A DNA stretch of 64,000 nucleotides, taken from assembly GCA_010015675.1 (NCBI GenBank), contig ML977031.1, positions 83,607 through 147,606 on the forward strand, in the 5' to 3' direction. Every line of letters starts with the position of its first letter. The first letter of the stretch is position 1. Below the pieces are notes generated by a model, which saw nothing but the letters and a program-made list of their open reading frames with translations, did no database searches and was not told the DNA's origin. Below, one piece after another: positions 55,250-64,000 of the stretch. The position numbers were made by a program, and so were the translations under genes. The DNA is from Byssothecium circinans. Taxonomy: Eukaryota; Ascomycota; Dothideomycetes; Pleosporales; Massarinaceae.

Positions 55250-55531
55250 CTTGTATCTAGGTACCTGAGTACCACCTGGGGCCGCAACTGCTTTCTACAT
55301 TTCTGTTCTAAGCTCCCGGAAACACTTCCACTTGACGCTCGCGTTCTGCAACTCATCGCTTGGTCCTGAATGAGGCGAAATTTGCGGGATCGCTTCGAAC
55401 AATGCGCCGACCGCACGGCGGACGCGCGTCCCCTGCCACGCGTCCCCTGCCACGCGATGATAATGCCATTTCTACTTTCTTTCAAACGGAGACGCGTCCT
55501 TCGCAAAGACAGTCTCGCATCTGTAACCAAC

Positions 55532-55588
55532 CACGACTACAGTAACTAGAGGTGTACTAGTGTTAGAACTCTAGTTACTGTAGTCGTG
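55532..55588. repeat. Inverted repeat (20-bp arms, 17-bp loop)
   Basis: Left arm 55532-55551 (CACGACTACAGTAACTAGAG), right arm 55569-55588, perfectly complementary. It lies 280 bp from the longer hairpin. Confidence 0.93.
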
Positions 55589-56727
55589 CCAACCAACGAT
55601 ATCGATAGCACGGCCCGGCCAAAACTGTGTTGCGAGTCTGACTACTACACAGCTTGACACAATTCCTGCTTCCAGAACCACGCCGTTTTCATCGTTAATC
55701 TTGATCGACCGCCAGACAGAAAGATTAAGACCCTGTTCGGTGTGGCCATTTATTGTCCAGTTTAAACTAAATCGGACGTTGTTTTTGGTGCAGGCGTACG
55801 GTTTTGACCCATATAAAAATTAGTTCTTTTTAGCAGGTCTAGGCGGGCCTCCCTTCCTTAAAAAGCTAGAATTTTGGTTAAAAACACGACGTCTGTAGAA
55901 CGGACTCCTAATTCGACCGACGATCAGTCCTGAAGTAGTAGAATGCGGGGTCCTCGCGAAGGCCATCATGCCTGGGATGCCTGAGACCGATCGCGTTCGG
56001 CATTTCCCTATCACCCCGTTCCCCGTCGGGAATGGGGTGATCTGACCATGATGAGCTTTCCTTTCTCGGATTCCTCGGAAGCATCAATATCGAAACAAGA
56101 AATAATGCCTCCGCGGAAGATGTTTGTGTGGATTCGATCCAATGAGAGTAGTTGATACGTACCTTCACGGTGAAAGGTACCCTCACCCATATCGGCACAC
56201 AGCCACGCTATTTGCTATTTCGAAATGAATTTTACTAAGGTATGTTCAGTATCCAGTCTCTAATGATTCCGATGCAGATGCATTTCTCATGCCTCTCTTT
56301 AAGTCTAGGAATGGTGGGCTGTGTGAAACACGCATCGTGTGGGATGCCTCGAGAGCTTGGCTTCAGAAGCCGGCATGCACGCTATGGCAGTTCATCCCTA
56401 TCAACGCAATGTCAAAAGCCGCCACATACTGAAACCTTACGGCCCGAGTATGGCTATTTCACTTGTTCAACCATTTCTCATCATCGTTTCGAGCGACACA
56501 GATCGGCCCGCTCCACACTGCTATGCGTGGTGCCCCTCCTGTATTTGATATGACCTGAGCAGCAGTTTGCATCTGCTTAAGAGCTGGACTCGATTCCTTA
56601 CTTTCTGCCTTTCATACTTTCGCTGTTTCCTCTCCCTTTCCCTGTCCCTTTCCATTCGTTTCGTTAGGTCTGCCGGCAGTCCTCCTTTTGCCCTTTTATT
56701 CAATTAATCTTTTACGAGTCTAAAAAA

Positions 56728-58532
56728 ATGGCGTGGGGCGTGCTGGAAGACAGCCATATGGCTGCGCCACCAGGTACAGTCAATATTGGCGCCAAAGGTG
56801 GTAAGGCACCCACAGGTTCAAACCCACGCCGTGACAATTGCTTACCAAATTGTAGAGACGCCGAAGGAGGAAACAAGCTCGTTGAAGCGTGATGGCAAGA
56901 TCATCCTCCAGCCGCAACCGTCGGACAATCCAAACGATCCACTCAACTGGTACAGTCCCCCCGTCTAGATGTAAATATATATGCTCACGTTAATGCAGGT
57001 CACGCGCATGGAAAGAATCAATCATGGTCATTCTTGCCTTTTCTTCCGGCGTGACCACCGCGTAAGGCGTCTCTCTTTTGCAATGGAGCATCTATTTACA
57101 ACCTTAGACTCGGTCCTATGGTTACTCCAGGCCTACACGTGATCGCTGAGAAGTACCATGTGAGCCTTGACTTGGTGTCTAGCTTGATCATCGGGTTCCT
57201 AGCATTCTGGATTGGTTTCACGACTTTCTTCACCGCTTCTGGCGCAAACGTTTGGGGCAAGCGGCCTTTCTTCGTAATATCCAGTGTCGTTCTACTCGGA
57301 ACGAACATCTGGGGTTTCTTCGCAAGCGTATGACCTCAACAACTTTTGCTTCTATTCGTACTCATTACTCTAGTCTTTCCCTTCGCTGGCTGTCATGAGA
57401 ACACTGCAGGGCATGGCGTCGGCTCCTCTTGAGACACTTGTAACTTCGACCGTTTCCGACTTGTTCTTCGTTCACCAGCGCGGCACTCGTCTCAGTATAT
57501 GGGGTTGTATGTTGGCGTCTGGTGTGCTTCTTGGGTACGTGCTTTACCTGTTCCAGAGACTCACTCTGACATTTTGCACTTTACAGTCAAACGATTTCCG
57601 GCGTTATCATCGAAAATGTCTCATTTGAAGCCACTTTTGGTATCTCGGCGTTGATCTTCATCCCGATTGTGTTGCTTATGTACTTTGTCGTGGTCGAGAC
57701 AACTTACAATGGACCCCGCAGCGGTACCGAAATCGAGATTGAAGAGAAAGGCGCTTCCTTGACAGTTGTTGCGGAAGAAAGGGAAACGTACAGGCAGCAA
57801 CTCAAACTTTTCCGTGGACGCATCTCTGGTGAATCGTTTTGGAAGGGAACCTGGAAGCCTATTCCCCTCATCGCATATCCGGCTGTCCTATTCTCCACTG
57901 TCGTCTACGGATCGTACTTCACCTGGCTGCTGACCATATCTGTCCTTTCTGTGTCCGCCTTTAGCATGCCTCCTTACAACCTCGGTCCCGCGCAAATCGG
58001 AGCTACGAACTTGCCGCTCCTCGTCGTCACTCTCATTGGCTCGCCTGCCTCTGGTTGGATGGCCGACGGCGTCGCGAAGTTCATGGCTCGCCGCAACAAC
58101 GGTGTTTTCGAACCCGAGTTTCGCCTAACCCTCATGCTCATCGCCGCACCTCTCGCGACCGTCGGCTTTCTCGGCTTCGGCATGAGCGTGCAAAGTGGCG
58201 CTCACATCGCATGGCCAATCTTTTTCATGTCCGTGCACTCACTCTCTGTTCCATTCGCTTCCCAGGCCTCACTTACCTACGTGATCGATTGCCATCCCAA
58301 GGACGCCAACCAAGCTTTCGTTACGATCAACTTCACGAAGGCTGTTTTCACTTTCTTGGCAACGACGTATGCGAACGGTTGGATGGCTAGCATGGGGCCG
58401 AGAAATGTGTTTACTGCGATTACGCTGATCAATTTGGGCGTTTGCTCGTTGACTATCCCGGCTTACATGTATGGAAAACGCTTTCGAAGCTTGGTCTCGA
58501 GGAGCAGCTTCGGGCAAAAGATGTCGGGCTAG
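56728..58532 (+). CDS. MFS transporter, DHA1-like, 6 exons
   Basis: Exons 56728-56800, 56856-56949, 56999-57061, 57108-57327, 57374-57534 and 57587-58532 join in phase to 518 residues. The N-terminus MAWGVLEDSHMAAPPGTVNI and the ILQPQPSDNPNDPLNW block are typical of the fungal DHA1 branch related to Hol1/Tpo-type polyamine and drug exporters. About 12 spans follow (for example SLIIGFLAFWIGFTTFF, LIFIPIVLLMYFVVVETTYNG), with a long central loop rich in charged residues (EIEIEEKGASLTVVAEERETY). The first donor could also be GTACAG at 56776; GTAAGG at 56801 is preferred because it gives a 55-bp intron. Substrate unknown. The gene is complete, in contrast to the MFS pseudogene at 36-38 kb. Confidence 0.88.
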
Positions 58533-59528
58533 ATGGCCAACAAGTGAGAGACGTTAGATTAGGAGTGATTGAAGGGACGTGCTAGCATCGGTTTGCACGA
58601 TAGGACTTGTGAAAGACTCTAATATCACGTTCGTTTTGGATCTTATGCATTCACGAAGTCCTTCCGCTCGTATTCATCTGCTATTCTCATGCGGTAGAGG
58701 ACCTGTGATAAGATGTCATGTATACAAGGATACCCTCAGTATAGCGATAATTAATCTGATTAGTATAGGTTTTTGTATGGTGGAAGGACAACTGCTCGCT
58801 TCTAATAAAATACTGTTGTTCCTCATATATATCGTTATACATCTGCCACATATTTGACTAATCAGGGTGCATTTGCCCTCGTTTTTAAGGGAAATAGGGG
58901 TAAAAGCGCTCTTTTCTTCACCTCTGCTTCGAACATCAGAGTGGTTTGATTACTAATCGAACCTGTATGTACAAGCATAACACCGTCATACCGATATTTT
59001 CCACCAATAGTCGGAGTATCATTATCACGGGCCCTCTACTGCAGTGACATTGGCCAATCTTTCTGCAACCTACGTCGGATAATAAACAGGCTATTTTTAT
59101 GAACTGAGGCCTGACCTCCTGCGATTCGTGTTCGCAGGCACACACACCGAGTTGGGTAGTTCAAGTCACCTAGCTAGGAAACTGCTTGCCTGTTCTCAAA
59201 ATGCATCGATTGTTTAATCGCTGCAATGGGCATTTATATTTTGTTGAATCCTGTACCTGGTAGGAGGTATATTGTATTCATATCGTTCTAATCTATTGCC
59301 ATAGTCTCGGTTCGGTAGAATGTCCGCTACCCTAGTTTGGAGAAATGATAGGCAGGCATCCCTCTGCTATTACCAGCTATGTGTTCCGACTTCATATGAG
59401 CGAAGCTGTACAATAATAATATTGTCGTCCCTAATTATCATTCAAAAGCTGTACGGTTCGCACCCAAGAATTTATCCCACTAGAAAATCTGCAGTGCTTT
59501 CGTCACTCAACACTGTCTTTCTCTCACA
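58533..59528. other. Intergenic, no gene seen
   Basis: 1 kb, AT-richer than its neighbours; upstream promoter region of the LPMO gene. Confidence 0.5.
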
Positions 59529-60369
59529 ATGAAGTTCCTCCTGTCAACCCTCGGAGCCGTCCTTGCGGCAACTACCCCAGTTCTCGCTCACTGGACCTAT
59601 GACCGCATCATCGTGAACGGCGAAGTGATCGGCGCACCCTACCAGTACGTCCGACATCACAACAACAGCAACATCCCCCTCCAAAACGTCAACGAGACTT
59701 CCATGCGCTGCAACATCAACGGTGACTCGGGAACCGCGCTCAACACCTCCGTATTCCCCGTCCCCGCAGGTTCATCCCTCGGCTTCACCGTCGCAGATAC
59801 ATTTGGCCACCCCGGACCGCAACAAGTCTACATCTCCCGCGCACCCGACGACGACGTGAACAACTACGACGGCAGCGGCGACTGGGCGAAGATTTACACA
59901 CTCACGTACACCTTGAACGGGACCGGAGGGGGCAGTGATGGAGTGCTGAAGTGGGCGACTCATCGCGCGCAGACGTTCGAGTTCAAGTTACCGAGTGAGC
60001 TTCCCGATGGTGAGTATCTAGTCCGAGCGGAGGGATTGGCTTTGCATGCCGCGCATAAAAAGGATAAAGCGCAGTTTTATGTCGCGTGTGCGCAGATTAA
60101 AGTCACTGGTGGTGGAAACGGGGTGCCGGGGCCGACGATAAAGTTTCCTGATGGGTATAAGTGGGATTCGCCTGGTGTGTTTATTCCAGAGTTTTGGAGT
60201 AAAAGTAAGTTTTTCTACAGACGGTGATTTTCGCCTTCGTTATGATGTTGTGGCTGACCGTGCCTTGTGTGTAGTCACAAATTACACGAGTCCGGGACCG
60301 AAGTTGTGGCCGGAGGGGACGCGGGAGGAGCATGTCCTTGTGGGAAAGGTTAAGCAGCCGGACTTTTGA
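59529..60369 (+). CDS. AA9 lytic polysaccharide monooxygenase, secreted, 2 exons
   Basis: Exons 59529-60204 and 60275-60369 give 256 residues. The signal peptide (residues 1-20, MKFLLSTLGAVLAATTPVLA) is cut before His21, which becomes the N-terminal His of the copper brace. The second brace His is His94 (FGHPGPQQVY), the axial Tyr is Tyr184 in QFYVACAQI, and the second-sphere His173 (ALH) and Gln182 are present. The enzyme would be exported and oxidatively cleave cellulose or related beta-glucans. Cys61 and Cys187 probably form the conserved disulfide. There is no carbohydrate-binding module. The splice joins EFWSK to ITNYTSPGPKLWPEG, as in the family. All catalytic residues I can check are intact. 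Confidence 0.94.
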
Positions 60370-61659
60370 GCTATGGGTATGGAAGTTTCCTTCGGCTTCG
60401 AGTGGAAGCTGAGCCAAATGCTTTCAGATCACACAGCAGTGATGAGATACAACAAGCATTTCCAGTATATTTCCGCTAACAGTGACCAATGACTATTGAT
60501 CAATTCCTCGTCCAGGCTTCTTCTTATGCGTGTATGTATATACATTCTCTGCGTTCTCATGTCAGTTAGAAAGCTAATATATTTAAGGTCATTTATCAAT
60601 GCGCGAATATTAGCTGGTCACGAAGTTGATTCTGGGTGCGTTGCGATGTTACGCTGATGCAGATGAAAGCCGGCATGAAGGTTTACGTCTGTGAAGGTCG
60701 GTCATGGTTAGTATTCCGGTTTGTCGCCTCAATTCACGATTAGTGGTGGATATAGGAGGTAGTCAAATTTCCCAAGAAGGAGAGACTTCGCCTATTGATG
60801 AAGATACGATGCCGTTCGCAGCCCCAGCCAAATATCAGTGACCCTACCTAACTAAGGAAACGGCAATTTGCCCACCATCCCTTCCCTGCATACCTCAAGA
60901 TACCTCCGGAATATATCTCTCTGGTTATAGTCCTTCCCCGATCGTGGCTTGCTTGAGTCTGAGCGGCTGAGGCATACAATTAGGTCTTCAGTATATTTCA
61001 TTCTCAACGTGTCATTCGTGGTTGTCGATGCCCAATTTGCATACATATGTGAATAGCCCCTCGTGCACAATACTTAGAGGGCGTAGCAGGGATGGTCGGA
61101 TTTGTGAGTGGAGATGTTTGTGTGGTGCCGTACAAGTCATGAACATTGGGATGTAGCTTCATAGTATGCTCTTTCATCTATGTGGATGCTATCTAGGTGC
61201 CGGCAAGGTAGCATGTGACGAGAGCGTCTGCGGGCTGTCAAGGGTGGTTTGATGGAAATATGCAGTTCGTTTACCTTTTGCGACGTTGACTGCTCGAATC
61301 AAATGCCAGGTGGCGTAGCCGTTACACAAAGTTGAATATACTGTGCCTCAGAGCTGCGTCCACACTTTTCACCCAATGAGACATGCTATTGGCTTGATCA
61401 GCACTGCCTCGATTCCCTGATCTCTTTGCCGCTATCTACTTCGCCGCTTCGCAAGGTTTCTGACGAATTGCAAACAAAATCCTAAACGCGCAACGCTGTC
61501 TGGGTTATCATACTAAGCAAGCATACTCACGCGACCCCGCAGTCTCTGCAACCTAGGAAAGATACAAAATTTTCAGGCTCACAGAAAGGTATGACCGCCT
61601 ACATGCTAAGCTTTTTATGCTAACCATCTTGTTCGTTCCCCTTTTCAGAGTGAATCGAT
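60370..61659. other. Intergenic, no gene seen
   Basis: 1.3 kb. Small open frames only. The end (61587) has a CTTTTCAG acceptor-like site just before the GST start, so a 5' untranslated intron is possible. Confidence 0.5.
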
Positions 61660-62509
61660 ATGGATGCGCCCTACGAGCTTATCTACTATGTCGGTGTTCC
61701 CGGACGTGGAGAACACGTACGTCTCATTCTCGAGGAAGCTGGTGCCTCATACACAGACACCGCATCTCTCGCCATGGACGAATGCCGGGAAGTTGTCACA
61801 AAGACCCTCGAAGGCGGGCAAGGAAACCCGCCCTACTTCGCTCCTCCTCTTTTCAGACACGGCGATCTCCTCATCTCCCAAACCAGCAACATCCTCATGT
61901 ATCTGGGTCCCAAACTTGGTCTCGCTGGATCGAAAGAGAGCGATGCTTGGCGAGTCAACGCCCTCGCTCTTACTGCGCTAGATGGCTTGAGCAACGAAGT
62001 TCACGATACGCACCATCCGATCAGCATTGAAATCTACTACGAAGATCAGAAAGAGGAAAGCACACGGCGCAGCAGGGAATGGGTCAAAACCCGTCTTCCC
62101 AAACATCTCGGATACTGGGAGAAGGTGCTGAAGAGCGAGAAGAGCGGCAAAGGTTCTTGGCTCTTGGGGGCAGAATTTACATATGCTGATTTAGTGCTGT
62201 TTCAAGTCAGTATTCTCTGGTTAATCTTTCCATTCCTTGCAAGCTTCATTTTCTTCTGCGGCCTCGCATGCGTCAAATACTTCAATTACTGACCAAGAAC
62301 TTGAGCAGTGCATCGACGGTACCCAGTTTGCCTTTCCTAAGGCTATGAACCAAGCTAAGGAGTCTGGTAAATTCGACCGAGTCTTTCAATTGTGGGAGGA
62401 TGTCAGGGCTCGTCCGAATGTAGCTGCGTACCTTGCAAGAGAGAAAAGACAGAAGTACGATTGGGGCATCTATCGATACTACCTTGGAAATGATGTATCG
62501 CTCGAGTAG
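61660..62509 (+). CDS. Glutathione S-transferase, 2 exons
   Basis: Exons 61660-62205 and 62309-62509 give 248 residues. The N-terminal thioredoxin-like domain begins YELIYYVGVPGRGEHVRLILEEAG, with Tyr9 or Tyr10 as the candidate catalytic residue, and has the cis-Pro region FAPPLFRHGDLLISQTSNILMYLG for glutathione binding. The helical C-terminal domain includes SWLLGAEFTYADLVLFQ + CIDGTQFAFP across the splice and ends RPNVAAYLAREKRQKYDWG. This is a cytosolic GST, closest in style to fungal sigma/pi-like proteins; it would conjugate glutathione to electrophiles or work as a peroxidase. The 103-bp intron uses GTCAGT and GAGCAG. Confidence 0.9.
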
Positions 62510-64000
62510 GTGACTCTATGATATGGGCATGTGGGTTTTTTCGAACGATTCATGGAAAGAGCACCATGCCTCATCGGATGGGCAGTGTTTTGCTGAAGCG
62601 AATGATCACATGACTTAGTCACGTGATTTTACGTGATCGAAGTTTGGCACATGCACACATAAGTTGAGGGCTTCACCACAACATTATAATGAAGCATTCT
62701 ATTCCCCTTCAATTCAATTGAGGCGAAAAAGCACCGTCCCAGAACCCTTCTCTGTATGTGATGAAGACCTTAGTCCACCTTTTAAAATTGATACCACTTG
62801 TTTCTCATTACTACGGAAGGCAAACACAACATATGAAGCCATGTGATCTGGCAAATTTTCTCGCGCCATTGCTGGTGGTACAAATGAAATTTCTATTCTG
62901 TTCGACCACCAGAAACTTCATGCAGTAGAACTGCACAGCGCTATTGCGCAACAGGTACTCTTTAACGGGCCACTGATCGCAATTTTTGGGGAACAACTGT
63001 CGCAATCATAAACTTCAGAAACCTTTCCGATGAATGGAAAGGCGACAACAATATCGTATGCGTTATCGTTGGGCCAGCGGCGAATCAAGAGTCAATCATG
63101 CCACAGTTGCACATTCAGGATTGCAAATCGAGCTGTAACAGAAGTGATGGATCTAGCCATTATGGAGCTTGATTCGGTGTTTTATTTACAGGTACGCAGG
63201 ACTGGAACTGGTGTTGATGACTCAGCTGAGGCTCACGGGTATTCAGAATGCCTTCAGCAGACCTCTTACAGACTCTAGCTGCTTCTCAGATCCATTAAGA
63301 ATTAGAGCGGGCGATCGCGTTAGCTACCTAAAAAGAGCCCTCCGCAGCATAGAGCATGGAAAGACTTCGAAACAAACGCGCTACGACGTGGCGAATCCCA
63401 TCGTTCAGCCTGTGAGCCAAAAACAAACGGCAACAACTACCGCCATTGTACCCCACAAGCTTCCTGTCTGTTTTGTATGCGTCAGCTGGGCTGAGAAAAA
63501 GGCAGCCTATTGCACGAGCATACTACATGTACCAAACGCTATGTCGTACCACACCTTAGCATAAACTCGGCCTATACCAAGAAGTCCCGCATGTGACTTG
63601 TGCGAGTCAATTCCAGCCCACAGTCCCCATACTTGTGTGTGTTGTTTGCCAGCAGATATACGATTCGTGGGGTATTGATAAATAGGTGGAAGTTCATTCG
63701 CTTTAGGTCTCCGTTGAGGTGCTACTGCGGTGCGTTTCGTAGGGGGTGCGAAATCGAGAGGTTTTGATGGAAGTCTATGATCATCAGTTGCATTCATATT
63801 GGTAACTATTTGTCCGTCATCTAATAGTGTTGAAAAAGACTGACCGAGATTCACATAGTCAGATCAGCCAGTTGAGAGCCAGTACGTCTCAGTCGGAGAG
63901 ATCGTAGACAGTGATAGGCAAAGAAGGAAAGGATTCCCTCCGAGATCCGTCCGGAGGCTCCTAGGATTTGCCCCATGCTACTATTTGAAACTTACTAACT
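62510..64000. other. Window end, no supported gene
   Basis: 1.5 kb. A minus-strand frame from 63854 (ATG 63797 in frame) to 63507 has an N-terminus of plausible composition (DFAPPTKRTAVAPQRRPKANELPP) but no recognisable family and no splice continuation. Nothing else is supported. Confidence 0.4.

Larger units (their letters stand above)
54038..56727. other. Gene-poor region with two long hairpins
   Basis: 2.7 kb without a supported gene. Apart from the hairpins at 55144-55249 and 55532-55588 it holds a 14-bp direct repeat (CGCGTCCCCTGCCA at 55425 and 55439) and a 14-bp stem with one mismatch at 56010-56041. Plus-strand frames at 56242-56553 are not recognisable. Confidence 0.5.

Noticed and set aside
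56790..56855. Possible tRNA B-box (GGTTCAAACC) near 56812
   Set aside because: No A-box, no acceptor stem and it lies in an intron of the MFS gene with good splice signals.
63507..63854. 115-codon minus-strand frame at the window end
   Set aside because: No recognised family, no splice continuation and a non-ATG opening; an ATG at 63797 gives only about 96 residues.

Overview
This window is nuclear DNA from a filamentous ascomycete (Pezizomycotina; a Dothideomycetes-like fungus is my best guess, not proven). The evidence is short introns of about 50-100 bp with GTRNGY donors and CTNAC-type branch points, typical fungal gene families (Hnt3/aprataxin, Irc22/TRAP-alpha, Sam35, prohibitin, DUF1264, AA9 LPMO, several MFS carriers), and transposons carrying the C-to-T/G-to-A nonsense scars expected from repeat-induced point mutation (RIP). 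A 10-N assembly gap lies at 11279-11288. I assembled about 22 protein genes from exon pieces by hand; most joins are supported by phase and by recognisable family sequence across the splice.

Layout. 1-10.6 kb: the 3' end of a viperin-like radical SAM gene at the edge, a small C2H2 protein, a five-exon gene of about 1,200 codons from a fungal family with an N-terminal zinc finger, a 17-bp minisatellite and an F-box-like gene. 11.3-26.3 kb is a dense housekeeping block: DEAH/RHA RNA helicase (-), aprataxin (+), TRAP-alpha (-), a CCCH zinc-finger protein (+), a small membrane protein (-), prohibitin Phb1 (+) and a monocarboxylate-type MFS carrier (-). 26.3-34.5 kb is gene-poor around one C2H2/coiled-coil regulator (-). 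34.5-38.2 kb holds a complete but RIP-damaged pogo-like transposon directly in front of a decaying DHA2-type MFS drug transporter. 38.6-47.3 kb is again housekeeping: DUF1264, NOPCHAP1-like DUF4598, an eIF4E-family cap-binding protein, Sam35 and a SAM-dependent methyltransferase. 47.3-56.7 kb is accessory: a degenerate inverted/direct repeat field, a lineage-specific gene with a GC-AG intron, a membrane-protein gene cut in two by a second pogo-like element embedded in a 9-bp satellite with a telomere-like tract, and two long hairpins. 56.7-64 kb carries an MFS transporter, a secreted AA9 lytic polysaccharide monooxygenase and a glutathione S-transferase.

Genes do not form operons. Three divergent pairs (helicase/aprataxin, TRAP-alpha/CCCH, small membrane protein/prohibitin) share 0.5-0.8 kb promoter regions. 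I see no biosynthetic cluster. The most interesting items are the viperin homologue, the two independent pogo-like insertions with different outcomes, the satellite plus telomere-like tract at a broken gene, the hairpins at 55.1-55.6 kb, and recent-looking tandem duplications inside or next to coding sequence (aprataxin, CCCH gene).
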